Shown: positions 8,687 to 16,986 of the stretch, piece by piece
Position numbering within the stretch: the first letter of the stretch is position 1
How the letters are laid out: every line of letters begins with the position of its first letter
NCBI RefSeq assembly: GCF_007990715.1
Contig: NZ_BJWY01000006.1
Span: 1-64,000 of the forward strand
Length of the DNA stretch: 64,000 bases
Source of the DNA: Nocardia seriolae NBRC 15557
GTDB taxonomy: Bacteria > Actinomycetota > Actinomycetes > Mycobacteriales > Mycobacteriaceae
Direction of reading: 5' to 3'
Notes under the pieces: generated by a model
Seen by the model: only the letters and a program-made list of their open reading frames with translations
What the model was told of the DNA's origin: nothing
Database searches by the model: none
Made by a program: the position numbers and the translations under genes

Positions 8687-10315
8687 TCACAGCGCGGCGG
8701 CGAGGGCCTTCTTGTCGATCTTGCCGACGGCGGTGACGGGCAGGGAATCGGCCTGCCGCAAGACATCCGGCTGTTTGTAGGTGGCCAGACCGCGAGCCGT
8801 CAGGAACGCCTTGACATCGGGCAGGGCGGGCAGCTCGCCGGTGGTCACCAGGACCACGCAGACCTTCTCACCCAGCGCCGGATCGGGCAGGCCGACGGCG
8901 GCGGCATGGCGGACGCCCGGATAGGCGAGCAGGTGCTCCTCGAGTTCGTCGCAGGAGATGTTCTCGCCGCCGCGGTTGATGACGTCCTTGATGCGGCCGG
9001 AGACGACGAGGTGACCGCTGGGCAGGCGGCGGACCAGGTCGCCGCTGCGGTAGAACCCGTCCGGGGTGAAGGCGCGGGAATTGTGTTCGGGGGCACGGTA
9101 GTAGCCGCGCAGCGTGTACGGGCCGCGGGTGAGGAGCTCGCCCTCCGCGCCGTCGGGGACGTCGTCGCCGTGCTCGTCGACCACCCGGACCTCGTCGGCG
9201 GGGGAGAGGGGACGGCCCTGGGTGGTGCAGACGAGATCGTCGGCGTCCTCGGCCCGGGTGTAGTTGAGCAGGCCCTCGGCCATGCCGAACACCTGCTGCA
9301 GGCGCACGCCCAGGGCCGGGGCGACCGCGCGCGCGTTCACCTCGGCCAGCTTCGCGCCGCCCACCTGGAGCAGGCGCAGCGAGGACAGGTCCGCCTCCTC
9401 CCATTCGACTGCCGCGCACCACAGTTGGGCCAGCGGCGGCACCACGGCGGTGACGGTGACGCGGTGGCGTTCGATGGCGGCGAAGGAGTTCTCCGGACTG
9501 GGATCGGTCACGAACGCCATGGCCGCGCCGGTGGCAATGCTCCCGAGCACGCCCGGGCAGGCCAGCGGGAAGTTGTGGGCGACAGGGAGTGTCGCGAGGT
9601 ACACGTCGTCCGGGCCGAGCTCGCAGACCTCGGCGCTGGCCCGGGCGTTGTAGACGTAGTCGTCGTGGGTGCGGGCGATGAGCTTGGGCAGGCCGGTGGT
9701 GCCGCCGGAGACCAGCATCAGGGCGATGTCGGAGGGGTCGATATCGGGGAGTGAATCGCCGTCGACCGGAATGGAATTCAGCGCAGTGAAAGGACCGGCG
9801 TCGCCCAGGATCAGGATGTGCACGAGGCTGGGCGCGCTCACCTCGGCGGCGAGGGTTCGATAGTCGAAGTCACCGAGGCGTTCGGCGGCGATATAGGCGA
9901 CCGCACCGGAAAGCCTTGCCAGGTGCTCGATTTCCGCGCGGCGATGCGCGGGCAGGGTGAGGACCGGGATGATTCCGGCGCGCAGCAGGCCGAACAGGAT
10001 CTCGATGAACTCGGGCACATTGGGCAGCTGCACGACGACCCGATCGCCCGGCCGGATGCCGAGCCCCAACAGTCCGTGGGCCATCCGGTCGGCCGCGCGA
10101 TCCAGCTCCGCGTAGGTGGTCGAGGTGTCACCCAGCAATGCGGGCCGCTCGGGCCATTGCCGGGCCGCGTCGCGCAGCAGTTCGCCCAATGGCCGACCTG
10201 CCCAGTACCCGGCAGCCCGATACCGCTCGGCGAGTTCGGCTGGGAACGGAACGAAACCGTCGCGGTGATCCGTGGTGGATCCGGGCGGTGTCTCTGCGGA
10301 TGCGGTCGACGTCAC
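8687..10315 (-). CDS. mbtA: Salicyl-AMP ligase (2,3-dihydroxybenzoate-AMP ligase family)
   Basis: Adenylates an aryl acid and loads it on the aryl carrier domain of the siderophore NRPS. At 542 aa it shows the EntE/DhbE/MbtA hallmarks: VSGGTTGLPKLI (A3), AHNFPLACPGVLG (A4), QVFGMAEGL (A5), YRSGDLVRRLPSGHLVVSGR and the C-terminal Lys in VGKIDKKA. In the A4 segment the residue aligned with DhbE Ser240 is Cys, as reported for salicylate rather than dihydroxybenzoate enzymes. This fits the adjacent salicylate synthase. The start is GTG at 10313-10315 with a weak AGAGG upstream. It is divergent from the NRPS gene across an iron box. Confidence 0.9.
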   Translation of the reverse strand: MTSTASAETPPGSTTDHRDGFVPFPAELAERYRAAGYWAGRPLGELLRDAARQWPERPALLGDTSTTYAELDRAADRMAHGLLGLGIRPGDRVVVQLPNVPEFIEILFGLLRAGIIPVLTLPAHRRAEIEHLARLSGAVAYIAAERLGDFDYRTLAAEVSAPSLVHILILGDAGPFTALNSIPVDGDSLPDIDPSDIALMLVSGGTTGLPKLIARTHDDYVYNARASAEVCELGPDDVYLATLPVAHNFPLACPGVLGSIATGAAMAFVTDPSPENSFAAIERHRVTVTAVVPPLAQLWCAAVEWEEADLSSLRLLQVGGAKLAEVNARAVAPALGVRLQQVFGMAEGLLNYTRAEDADDLVCTTQGRPLSPADEVRVVDEHGDDVPDGAEGELLTRGPYTLRGYYRAPEHNSRAFTPDGFYRSGDLVRRLPSGHLVVSGRIKDVINRGGENISCDELEEHLLAYPGVRHAAAVGLPDPALGEKVCVVLVTTGELPALPDVKAFLTARGLATYKQPDVLRQADSLPVTAVGKIDKKALAAAL

Positions 10316-10349
10316 AGCTCTGACCTCTGGCTAGTTAGGATGGCCTTGC

Positions 10350-10368
10350 ATAGGTTAGGCAACCCTAT
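10350..10368. promoter_or_regulatory. IdeR/DtxR-like iron box between divergent mbtA-type and NRPS genes
   Basis: The 19-base site starting ATAGGTTAGGC matches 15 of 19 positions of the consensus TTAGGTTAGGCTAACCTAA. It lies in the 142-base gap between two divergent siderophore genes and could control both. A weaker TTAGGATGG half-site precedes it at 10335. Confidence 0.78.
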
Positions 10369-10457
10369 CTCAATGAGCTACGCTGCTGTCCAACGACATC
10401 CGAATCCCGGATCGGCAGCACCTAGCCCCACCCCTCGAACAAGGAGTACCAGCGGAA

Positions 10458-13400
10458 ATGGAGTCACCCCAGGGGCCGTCGGCGAGCATCGCCCGGGACG
10501 AGGTCCGCACCGCCATCGCCACCCACCTCGGCCTGGATCCGTCCGCCATCGGCGACCACGACGACCTCATCCAGCTCGGCCTGGACTCCATCCGCACCAT
10601 GAAACTCGCCGGCGCCTGGCGCAAACGCGGCCTCCCGGTCAACTTCGCCCAACTCGCCGCCGAACCGACGCTCGCCGCCTGGCACCGGATCCTCGGCGGC
10701 GCAGAGATGGACGTCCCGGCGGGAACCGGGCTTGCCGGGGCGATGAATCACATGGCGGTCCAGGATGATTCGCGCGACCTCGGGTCTGCCGCGGCGGAGT
10801 CCACGGCGGCCGCCGTCACCCCGGTGGCGGACGGAGGGGACCCGGTCGTCGACGATGGGAGTCCCTTCGCGCTCGCGCCCATGCAGCACGCGTATTGGGT
10901 CGGGCGGGCCGAGGGGCAGGAGTTGGGGGCGGTCGCGGCGCATCTGTACGTCGAATTCGACGGGGCCGGAGTGGATCCCGAGCGGTTGGGAGCGGCGGTC
11001 GAGGGGCTGGTGCGGCGGCATCCGATGCTGCGGACGCGATTCCTGCCGGACGGGACGCAGCAGACGCTGGAGCGGCCGGGCCGGGAGGTGTGGAGCGTCA
11101 CCGATCTGCGGGGCGCCGGCGCCGATGCGGCCGAACGGGTGCTGGAGGAGTTGCGCGACAGGCGGACTCATCAGCTTATGGCGGTCGCGGAGGGGCAGGT
11201 CGTCGACATCGCCTTGACGCTGTTGCCGCAGGGGCGGACGCGGCTGCACCTGGATGTGGACATGCTCGCGGCCGATGCCATGAGCTATCGGATTCTGGTG
11301 GCGGATCTGGCGCGGCTGTACCACGGTGAGCAGTTGCCGGTGCAGGACTACACCTTCCGGCAGTACCTGGCCGAACATGCCGGTCCCGCGCAGGAACACG
11401 CGGCCGACCGGGAGTGGTGGCAGGGGCGACTGGCGAACTTGCCCGGTGCGCCCGAGTTGCCGCGCGCCCCGGAAGCCGCAGTGAACTCCGGAGCCGCAGC
11501 GCGTTCGGGAGCCCCCGTGCATTCGGAAGCCGCAGCATACTCGGAAGCCGCAGCGCATTCGGGCCCTCCGGTGCATTCGGGCCGTGGCCCGGGCGAGGCG
11601 GGCGGGGAACGGGTGGCGCGGACGGTGCGACTGCATCACTGGCTGTCTCCGGAGGCCAAGGGGCGGATGTTCGCCGCGGCGCACGCGCGCGGGATCACCC
11701 CGGCCATGGCGCTGGCGTCGGTGTTCGCGGAGACCATCGGCGGGTGGTCGGCGCAGCGGCGGTTCCTGCTGAATCTGCCGCTGTTCCATCGGGAGCCGGT
11801 GCATCCGCGGGTGGACGGGGTGGTCGGCGACTTCACCTCCTCGGTGCTGCTGGAGGTCGATGTCACCGAGCCCGTCACCGTCACCGAGCGCGCCCGCGCT
11901 CTGCAACGCGAATTGCACGCCGCCGGAGCTCATTCCGGCTATACCGGCCTCGAGGTGCTGCGCGATCTGGGCCGCCTGCGCGCCGAACCCGTGCTGGCCC
12001 CGATCGTCTACACCAGCGCCATCAACCTGGGCGAGCTCTTCGCCGACCAGGTCACGGCCACCTTCGGCGACCCGGTCTGGATCATTTCCCAAGGCCCCCA
12101 GGTGCTGCTGGACGCGCAGGTCACCGAGGTCCGCGGCGGCCTGCTGCTGAACTGGGACATCCGCGCCGACGCCTTCCCCGCGAACATGGTCGAGACGATG
12201 TTCACCCGCTACATCGACGCGATCCTCCGCCTCGCGGGCGGCGACGGGTCCGCTGCGGACGAGCCCGGCACCCTCCGCGACGACGCCGCACGAGACATCG
12301 GTGCGCCGGTCGCGAATCCCGATGCCGGACATGGACTCACCGCCGCTGTGTCCTCCGGGGCGGATTGCGCGCCGGATCCTTCGGGTCCCGATCGCGTCGC
12401 GGTCGGGCCGCGGCCGAAGTCGGTCGTATCCGCGCGCGCGGAGGCCGGTGGTGCCGAGGTCCGCGCCGCGGGGTGGGATGCGGAGGCGGCGGTGCGAATT
12501 CCGGTGGAGCAGGCGGTGGTTCGGGCGCGCGTGAATGCCACCGACGGTGCGGTGAGCGGGCGTGCTCTGCACAGCGGGCTGTTCGAGTTCGCCGCCACGA
12601 ATCCCGGCGCGCCGGCCGTGATCTGGGAATCCGACCGGACCGACGGTGTCGTCACCGCATCGCCCGCCGAGGAGGTAGCGCAGCAGTCCGCTTCCTCGAC
12701 ACGAGTGTTGAGCTATGCCGAGCTGGCGGGCCAGGCGCTGGCGGTGGCCGGTGCGCTGCGGGCGGCGGGTGTCGGGCCGGGCGACGCCGTCGCGGTGCAG
12801 TTGCCGAAGGGGCCGGATCAGATCGTGGCCACCGCCGGGGTGTTGGCCGCGGGCGGGGTGTACGTGCCGATCGGGTTCGATCAGCCCGCGGCGCGACGGG
12901 CCGAGATTCTGCGGACCGGTGCCGTCGTGGCGGCGGTGACCGCCGGGGCGCGCGTGCCGGAGGTGCCGACCCTGGTGCTGAGCGAGGCGCGGGTGTATCC
13001 GGAACCGTTGGCGGAAGCCGTCGTTCCGGATCCGGAAGCCATCGCCTACGTGCTCTTCACGTCGGGGTCTACCGGCAAGCCGAAGGGTGTCGAGGTGCCG
13101 CACCGGGCGGCCATGAACACCATCGACGACCTGAACGAGCGCTTCGGGATCGGGGCGGCGGACCGGGCACTCGCCCTGTCCGCGTTGGAATTCGACCTTT
13201 CCGTGTACGACATCTTCGGGCTGTTGAGCGCCGGGAGTGCGGTGGTCGCGCTGGATGAGGGACAGCGCGGCGAACCGGGGCGGTGGGTCGAGATGATCCG
13301 GCGGCTCGGGATTTCAGTGGTGAACTGTGTCCCGAGCCTGCTGGACATGCTGTTGGAGGCCGCCGCCGGGAAGCCTGTGGATAGTTTGCGCATGGTCATT

Positions 13401-14450
13401 CTCGGCGGTGACTGGGTCGATGTGGCGCTGCCCGGGCGGCTGGCGGCGGTGGCCCCGGGCTGCCGCTTCGCGGGGCTGGGCGGCGCGACCGAGACGGCCA
13501 TTCACTCCACCATTCGCGAGGTGGTGAATGCCGAAGTGCCGGAGGAATGGTCGGCCGTTCCGTACGGGACGCCGCTGCGCAATGTGCGCTGCCGGGTGGT
13601 CGGGCCGTCGGGGCAGGACTGCCCGGACTGGGTCACCGGCGAACTGTGGATCGGCGGGGCGGGCGTGGCGGCCGGGTACCGGGGCGATGCCGAGCGCACC
13701 GCGGACCGGTTCGTCACCCACAAGGGCCTGCGCTGGTACCGCACCGGAGACCTTGCGCGGTATCTGCCGGACGGCTGCCTGGAGTTCCTCGGGCGGGCCG
13801 ACCACCAGGTCAAGATCCGCGGCTATCGGGTGGAACTCGGGGAGGTGGAGAGCGCGCTGCGCACCCTGCCGGGGGTGCGGCACGCCATCGCGGCGGTGAT
13901 CGGTTCGGCCGCACCGAAACTCACGGCGGTCGTGGTGGCCGACGCGGGGGCCGCCCTCGAGGTGCCCGCGCTGCTCGACGCCGCCGCGGACCTGTTGCCC
14001 GCCTACATGATTCCCGGCCGGGTGGAACTGCTCGCCGAACTGCCCTTCACCTCGAACGGCAAACCGGACCGCAAGGCCATCGCGTCGCTGCTGGCCGCGG
14101 GGGAGGGGGATGGCGAATTCGTCGCACCCCGAACCGATGTCGAGCGCGCCGTCGCCGATATCGTCGCCACCGTCCTGGGCCGGGAGCGGGTCGGCGTGAC
14201 CGACGATTTCTTCGCGCTCGGCGGCGATTCGGTGCTGGCCACCGCCGTCATCGCGCGGGTGCGGGACTGGCTCGACTCGCCGGACACCGTGGTCGCCGAC
14301 TTCTTCGCCGCCCGTACGGTCGAGGGCCTGAGCCGGCGGCTGGTGGAGCGCGAGCGGCGGGCCGGGGTCGCCGGGCGGCTCGATGAGGTGGCCCGCCTCT
14401 ACCTGGAGGTGGCCGCGCTGTCGGACGAGGAGATCCTCGCCCTCTCCTGA
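10458..14450 (+). CDS. Siderophore NRPS, ArCP-Cy-A-PCP (MbtB type, no thioesterase)
   Basis: A 1330-aa synthetase that would accept salicylate and condense and cyclise it with a hydroxy or thiol amino acid. The domains are: an aryl carrier with LGLDSI, Ser44; a heterocyclization domain from ~135 with DMLAADAMS near 268 (the DxxxxD active site replacing HHxxxD); an adenylation domain ~740-1205 with LFTSGSTGKPKG, FDLSVYDIFG and NGKPDRKAI; and a final carrier with LGGDSV, Ser1258. Hand-read specificity residues D-L-Y-N-I-G-L-I-H mix Cys-type and Thr-type codes. MbtB-like enzymes often end in a thioesterase; this one does not. Two oddities are a six-copy hexapeptide repeat inside Cy and a long variable linker before the A domain. 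AAGGAG precedes the ATG. Confidence 0.92.
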   Translation: MESPQGPSASIARDEVRTAIATHLGLDPSAIGDHDDLIQLGLDSIRTMKLAGAWRKRGLPVNFAQLAAEPTLAAWHRILGGAEMDVPAGTGLAGAMNHMAVQDDSRDLGSAAAESTAAAVTPVADGGDPVVDDGSPFALAPMQHAYWVGRAEGQELGAVAAHLYVEFDGAGVDPERLGAAVEGLVRRHPMLRTRFLPDGTQQTLERPGREVWSVTDLRGAGADAAERVLEELRDRRTHQLMAVAEGQVVDIALTLLPQGRTRLHLDVDMLAADAMSYRILVADLARLYHGEQLPVQDYTFRQYLAEHAGPAQEHAADREWWQGRLANLPGAPELPRAPEAAVNSGAAARSGAPVHSEAAAYSEAAAHSGPPVHSGRGPGEAGGERVARTVRLHHWLSPEAKGRMFAAAHARGITPAMALASVFAETIGGWSAQRRFLLNLPLFHREPVHPRVDGVVGDFTSSVLLEVDVTEPVTVTERARALQRELHAAGAHSGYTGLEVLRDLGRLRAEPVLAPIVYTSAINLGELFADQVTATFGDPVWIISQGPQVLLDAQVTEVRGGLLLNWDIRADAFPANMVETMFTRYIDAILRLAGGDGSAADEPGTLRDDAARDIGAPVANPDAGHGLTAAVSSGADCAPDPSGPDRVAVGPRPKSVVSARAEAGGAEVRAAGWDAEAAVRIPVEQAVVRARVNATDGAVSGRALHSGLFEFAATNPGAPAVIWESDRTDGVVTASPAEEVAQQSASSTRVLSYAELAGQALAVAGALRAAGVGPGDAVAVQLPKGPDQIVATAGVLAAGGVYVPIGFDQPAARRAEILRTGAVVAAVTAGARVPEVPTLVLSEARVYPEPLAEAVVPDPEAIAYVLFTSGSTGKPKGVEVPHRAAMNTIDDLNERFGIGAADRALALSALEFDLSVYDIFGLLSAGSAVVALDEGQRGEPGRWVEMIRRLGISVVNCVPSLLDMLLEAAAGKPVDSLRMVILGGDWVDVALPGRLAAVAPGCRFAGLGGATETAIHSTIREVVNAEVPEEWSAVPYGTPLRNVRCRVVGPSGQDCPDWVTGELWIGGAGVAAGYRGDAERTADRFVTHKGLRWYRTGDLARYLPDGCLEFLGRADHQVKIRGYRVELGEVESALRTLPGVRHAIAAVIGSAAPKLTAVVVADAGAALEVPALLDAAADLLPAYMIPGRVELLAELPFTSNGKPDRKAIASLLAAGEGDGEFVAPRTDVERAVADIVATVLGRERVGVTDDFFALGGDSVLATAVIARVRDWLDSPDTVVADFFAARTVEGLSRRLVERERRAGVAGRLDEVARLYLEVAALSDEEILALS
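11475..11582 (+). repeat. Six 18-bp tandem repeats inside the NRPS Cy domain
   Basis: Codons 340-375 form six imperfect in-frame units: AAVNSG, AAARSG, APVHSE, AAAYSE, AAAHSG, PPVHSG. They lie between the ELPRAPE segment and RVARTVRLHHW, where Cy domains normally have a short loop. Period and frame are exact (18 bases each), as expected of a minisatellite tolerated in a surface loop. Confidence 0.85.
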
Positions 14451-14456
14451 AAAGCG

Positions 14457-14492
14457 CGATCCCCGAACCCTTTTCGCCGGGCGCGGGGATCG
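14457..14492. terminator. Possible bidirectional terminator between convergent NRPS and dsbB
   Basis: CGATCCCCG (14457-14465) pairs perfectly with CGGGGATCG (14484-14492) around an 18-base loop. There is no clear T-run on either side, so termination is inferred from the convergent position only. Confidence 0.4.
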
Positions 14493-14502
14493 GCGGTCGA
14501 GC

Positions 14503-15174
14503 TCAGTGCGGGGCGGGCAGGGTGCAGCCGCCGTGCAGGATGCCGATGTCGTGCAACAGCCGGTAGCACGACGGATCGTCCGGCAGCACCGGGTGGAAGC
14601 CCTCCAGGAAGAACGTCGCCACCAGATTGATGACGATGACGACGGCGAGGAAGCCGATGGCCGCCAGGCCGAGGGTGCGATGCGGTCCCGTCGTCGGAAT
14701 CGTCTCCGCGGCCGTCTCGTACGAAAACGACAGCACCACACCGATTGTCGTGATGGCGGCGACGAACAGCACGAACGCCCACACATACAGGTGCAGGCCC
14801 AGCACCGCGCCGCCGTAACCCTGGTCGCCGGGCAGGATGTGCAGCATGGTCTGCCGCCAGGCGGTGAACCCGCCGCCGAAGCAGGCCACGATGGCCAGCC
14901 CCCAGCCGACCATGTAGTCGCGCCGCACGATGGTCCCGGTCAGGCCCTTGCGCACGATGTACGTGCCGCCGAGCGCGGCCAGCATCATGAAGTAGCGCTG
15001 CAGCATGCACAGCGGGCACGGGTAGTCCCATGTGCCGAACTGGACGCCGAGGCCGCCGCACACCACCGCGGTCCAGCCGACGATGAAGACGACCGCCAGC
15101 CAGTACTGCACCTGGCCGAGTACCCCACCGCCGCTGACGGTCTCGGTGGTTTCGGCGCCGGTGGCCGTCACCAT
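14503..15174 (-). CDS. dsbB: DsbB-like disulfide bond formation protein
   Basis: A 223-aa membrane protein with about five hydrophobic segments. The first periplasmic redox pair is CPLCMLQR, the DsbB/VKOR-like CxxC-LQR signature. A second cysteine pair is near the C-terminus (CYRLLHD...GGC). It would reoxidise an extracytoplasmic thiol oxidoreductase using quinone. The start is the ATG at 15172-15174, which overlaps the end of the small DUF5993 gene by seven bases; the longer upstream frame is that gene's shadow. Many DsbB homologues in actinobacteria sit beside DUF5993, which supports the pairing. Confidence 0.85.
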   Translation of the reverse strand: MVTATGAETTETVSGGGVLGQVQYWLAVVFIVGWTAVVCGGLGVQFGTWDYPCPLCMLQRYFMMLAALGGTYIVRKGLTGTIVRRDYMVGWGLAIVACFGGGFTAWRQTMLHILPGDQGYGGAVLGLHLYVWAFVLFVAAITTIGVVLSFSYETAAETIPTTGPHRTLGLAAIGFLAVVIVINLVATFFLEGFHPVLPDDPSCYRLLHDIGILHGGCTLPAPH

Positions 15175-15332
15175 GTCAGCCCCAGCCCGAGGCCGCCGGT
15201 GATGTGATACTTCACGAGCCCGGCGCAGAGCAGGGCCACGATCCACCAGGCGGCCGGCGCGCGCCGCCTCGGCCCCTGTTTCCAGATCAGGATCAGAACC
15301 ACCAGCAAACCCGCGAGTATCAATGTATCCAT
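15168..15332 (-). CDS. Small membrane protein, DUF5993 family
   Basis: Reading the reverse strand from the ATG at 15330-15332 gives a 54-aa protein. It starts MDTLILAGLLVVLILIW, then a KQGPRRRAP loop, then a second hydrophobic segment WWIVALLCAGLVKYH, and it ends in GLTW. Two short transmembrane helices with a basic loop fit DUF5993. Its TGA (15168-15170) lies seven bases inside the dsbB start region, so translation of the two is coupled. It probably assists or caps the DsbB protein. No biochemical role is known to me. Confidence 0.75.
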   Translation of the reverse strand: MDTLILAGLLVVLILIWKQGPRRRAPAAWWIVALLCAGLVKYHITGGLGLGLTW

Positions 15333-15489
15333 GGTCGTGACGCTACCGCTTGCGCAGTTCGAAGCCGTTCAAGGCGAGCCGGGCACGCCGCGCGTGCACA
15401 CCCCTCGTACGCACCGGCATATTTCTGGAATGCGACCGGTTCCCGCCCACGGCGGACGGGCGCGCCCCCGCGCCCCTAGACTCGACCCC

Positions 15490-15566
15490 GTGAGCGAGCG
15501 TAGCGAGCGAGCCAGAGACACAGGGCGCTCCGCGCACGCCGAAGCCGAGCGCAGCGAGGTGGAGGC
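15490..15566 (+). repeat. GAGCG/AGCGAG-rich intergenic element carrying the SDR ribosome-binding site
   Basis: The stretch contains GTGAGCGAGCGTAGCGAGCG, then a GC-rich middle, then GAGCGCAGCGAGGTGGAGGC just before the GTG start of the SDR gene. The self-complementary GAGCGnAGCGAG style is common in intergenic repeats of mycolata. It resembles in style, but not in sequence, the 122-bp element at 58622 and 63703. The rest of this 230-base gap (15333-15489) shows nothing else I recognise. Confidence 0.5.
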
Positions 15567-16448
15567 GTGAGCGGTTGGGACATCTCCGACATCCCCGATC
15601 AAGCGGGTCGTACCGTCATCGTGACCGGAGCCAATAGCGGGCTGGGCGCGGTCACCGCGCGGGCGCTCGCGGGTGCCGGGGCGCGCGTGATCATGGCGTG
15701 CCGCAATGAACTCAAGGGCCGGGCCGTCGCCTCCGAGATCGGCCCCAATACCGCGGTGCGGCGGCTGGACCTGGCCGATCTGAGCTCGATCCACGAGTTC
15801 GCCGACGCGATCGACGGCGCCGACGTGCTGATCAACAATGCGGGCGTGATGGCGGTGCCGCTCAAGCGCACCGCCGACGGATTCGAAATGCAGGTCGGCA
15901 CCAACCATCTCGGTCACTTCGCGCTGACCGGCCTGCTGCTGGACAAGATCCGGGACCGGGTGGTCACGCTGACCAGCGGCATGCACGCCGTCGGCCGCAT
16001 CGATCTCGAGGACCTGAACTGGGAGCGGCGCTCGTATCAGCGCTGGGCCGCCTACGGGCAGTCCAAGCTGGCCAATCTCATGTTCGCGCGGGAACTGCAG
16101 CGGCGCTTGACCGCCGCCGGTTCGAGCAAGGTGTCGGTGGCCGCGCATCCGGGCTATGCCGCCACCGAACTGCAGGGGCACACCGAGTCGCTGTACGACA
16201 CGCTGATGTCGATCGGCAACAGGATCTTCGCGCAGAGCGCCGAAATGGGCGCGCTGCCAACGCTGTTCGCGGCGACCGCGGAGGTCGAGCCGGGCGGCTT
16301 CTACGGGCCGACCGGGCTGCGCGGCATGCGGGGCTATCCCGGGCCGAGCACCTCGACGGCCGCCTCCAAGGACGAGGTGACGGCGCGGCGGCTGTGGGAG
16401 CTGTCCGAACAGCTCACCAAGGTCAACTATCCCTTCGTGCGAAAGTGA
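15567..16448 (+). CDS. SDR-family NAD(P)-dependent oxidoreductase (paralogue)
   Basis: A 293-aa short-chain dehydrogenase with TGANSGLG, NNAGVM, catalytic YGQSK and AHPGYAATE. It is strongly similar along its length to the SDR at 7688-8557, so the two are probably products of a duplication now flanking the siderophore genes. The substrate is unknown. The GTG start at 15567 is fed by GAGGTGGAGG from the upstream repeat. It is followed 16 bases later by the PH-domain gene on the same strand, likely one transcript. Confidence 0.87.
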   Translation: MSGWDISDIPDQAGRTVIVTGANSGLGAVTARALAGAGARVIMACRNELKGRAVASEIGPNTAVRRLDLADLSSIHEFADAIDGADVLINNAGVMAVPLKRTADGFEMQVGTNHLGHFALTGLLLDKIRDRVVTLTSGMHAVGRIDLEDLNWERRSYQRWAAYGQSKLANLMFARELQRRLTAAGSSKVSVAAHPGYAATELQGHTESLYDTLMSIGNRIFAQSAEMGALPTLFAATAEVEPGGFYGPTGLRGMRGYPGPSTSTAASKDEVTARRLWELSEQLTKVNYPFVRK

Positions 16449-16464
16449 ATCGGGGCCGGGAGAC

Positions 16465-16827
16465 ATGAGCGTTCCATTCGACCGGCGCGATCAGTTCGAC
16501 AAGATCCAGCAGGGGCTGCTGCCCGGCGAGCAGATCCTGGCCGTGTACGACGCCATCGGGGTGGGCACCGGATTCCTCGGGCTCACCGATCGGCGCGTCT
16601 TCATCCAGGACAACTCGTTCGTCGGGAAGAAGATCGCCATCACGAGCATCCCGTACTCGCGGATCTCGAGCGTCAGCATCCTGACCAACAAGTCGTTCGC
16701 GGGACAGTGGTTCTCCTCCGGGCAGATCGCCATCAGCACGGGACATCACACCTACGAGGTGGAGTTCCGCGGCGACGAGAAGACGCGCCACGTGCACGAC
16801 GTGATCCTGCACTACATCCTGCGCTGA
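16465..16827 (+). CDS. PH-domain-containing protein (bacterial YokE/bPH type)
   Basis: A 120-aa single-domain protein. The core from GLLPGEQILAVYDAI through GFLGLTDRRVFIQD, PYSRISSVSIL and HTYEVEFRG matches the bacterial pleckstrin-homology-like beta sandwich (residues ~15-118). It has no signal peptide or membrane segment, so it is cytoplasmic. A GGGAG sits before the ATG and the gene directly follows the SDR gene. Ligand and role are unknown. Confidence 0.78.
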   Translation: MSVPFDRRDQFDKIQQGLLPGEQILAVYDAIGVGTGFLGLTDRRVFIQDNSFVGKKIAITSIPYSRISSVSILTNKSFAGQWFSSGQIAISTGHHTYEVEFRGDEKTRHVHDVILHYILR

Positions 16828-16904
16828 CCGGGGGCATCCCAATCCTCGGGACGCGGTTCCCATGGATCGTGGCGCACGCCACACGCGCGATTCGCGATCT
16901 CTGG

Positions 16905-16910
16905 TACTGT
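16905..16910 (+). promoter_or_regulatory. Candidate -10 box of the DAHP synthase leader transcript
   Basis: TACTGT lies seven bases before the leader-peptide ATG. If used, transcription would start at or within a base or two of that ATG, making the leader peptide leaderless. No clear -35 element is seen. This is inference from spacing. Confidence 0.35.
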
Positions 16911-16917
16911 GCCGGGT

Positions 16918-16986
16918 ATGCAGCGTGTGTATTTCTGGTTTAGTCAGCCGGCCCCGGGTGGGTCGTGCGGCGCTGACCTGCGCTGA
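16918..16986 (+). CDS. Aromatic-rich leader peptide of DAHP synthase (attenuator)
   Basis: The ATG at 16918 opens a 22-codon frame ending in TGA at 16984-16986: MQRVYFWFSQPAPGGSCGAD followed by Leu-Arg. Codons 5-8 are TAT TTC TGG TTT, encoding Tyr-Phe-Trp-Phe, the three end products of the pathway that the next gene starts. TAT and TTT are rare in this GC-rich genome, which would sharpen ribosome stalling. It lies 91 bases before the DAHP synthase start. Together with the RNA hairpins at 16956-17031 it fits ribosome-mediated attenuation. Confidence 0.75.
   Translation: MQRVYFWFSQPAPGGSCGADLR

Noticed and set aside
11475..11582. Possible CRISPR array because of regular repeats
   Set aside because: Units are contiguous 18-mers in frame without unique spacers, and no cas gene is present.
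10464..13103. An 879-codon open frame on the reverse strand of the NRPS
   Set aside because: It is antisense to a well-motived NRPS; its composition (Arg/His/Gly/Pro-rich, no domains) is the usual shadow of GC-rich codon bias.
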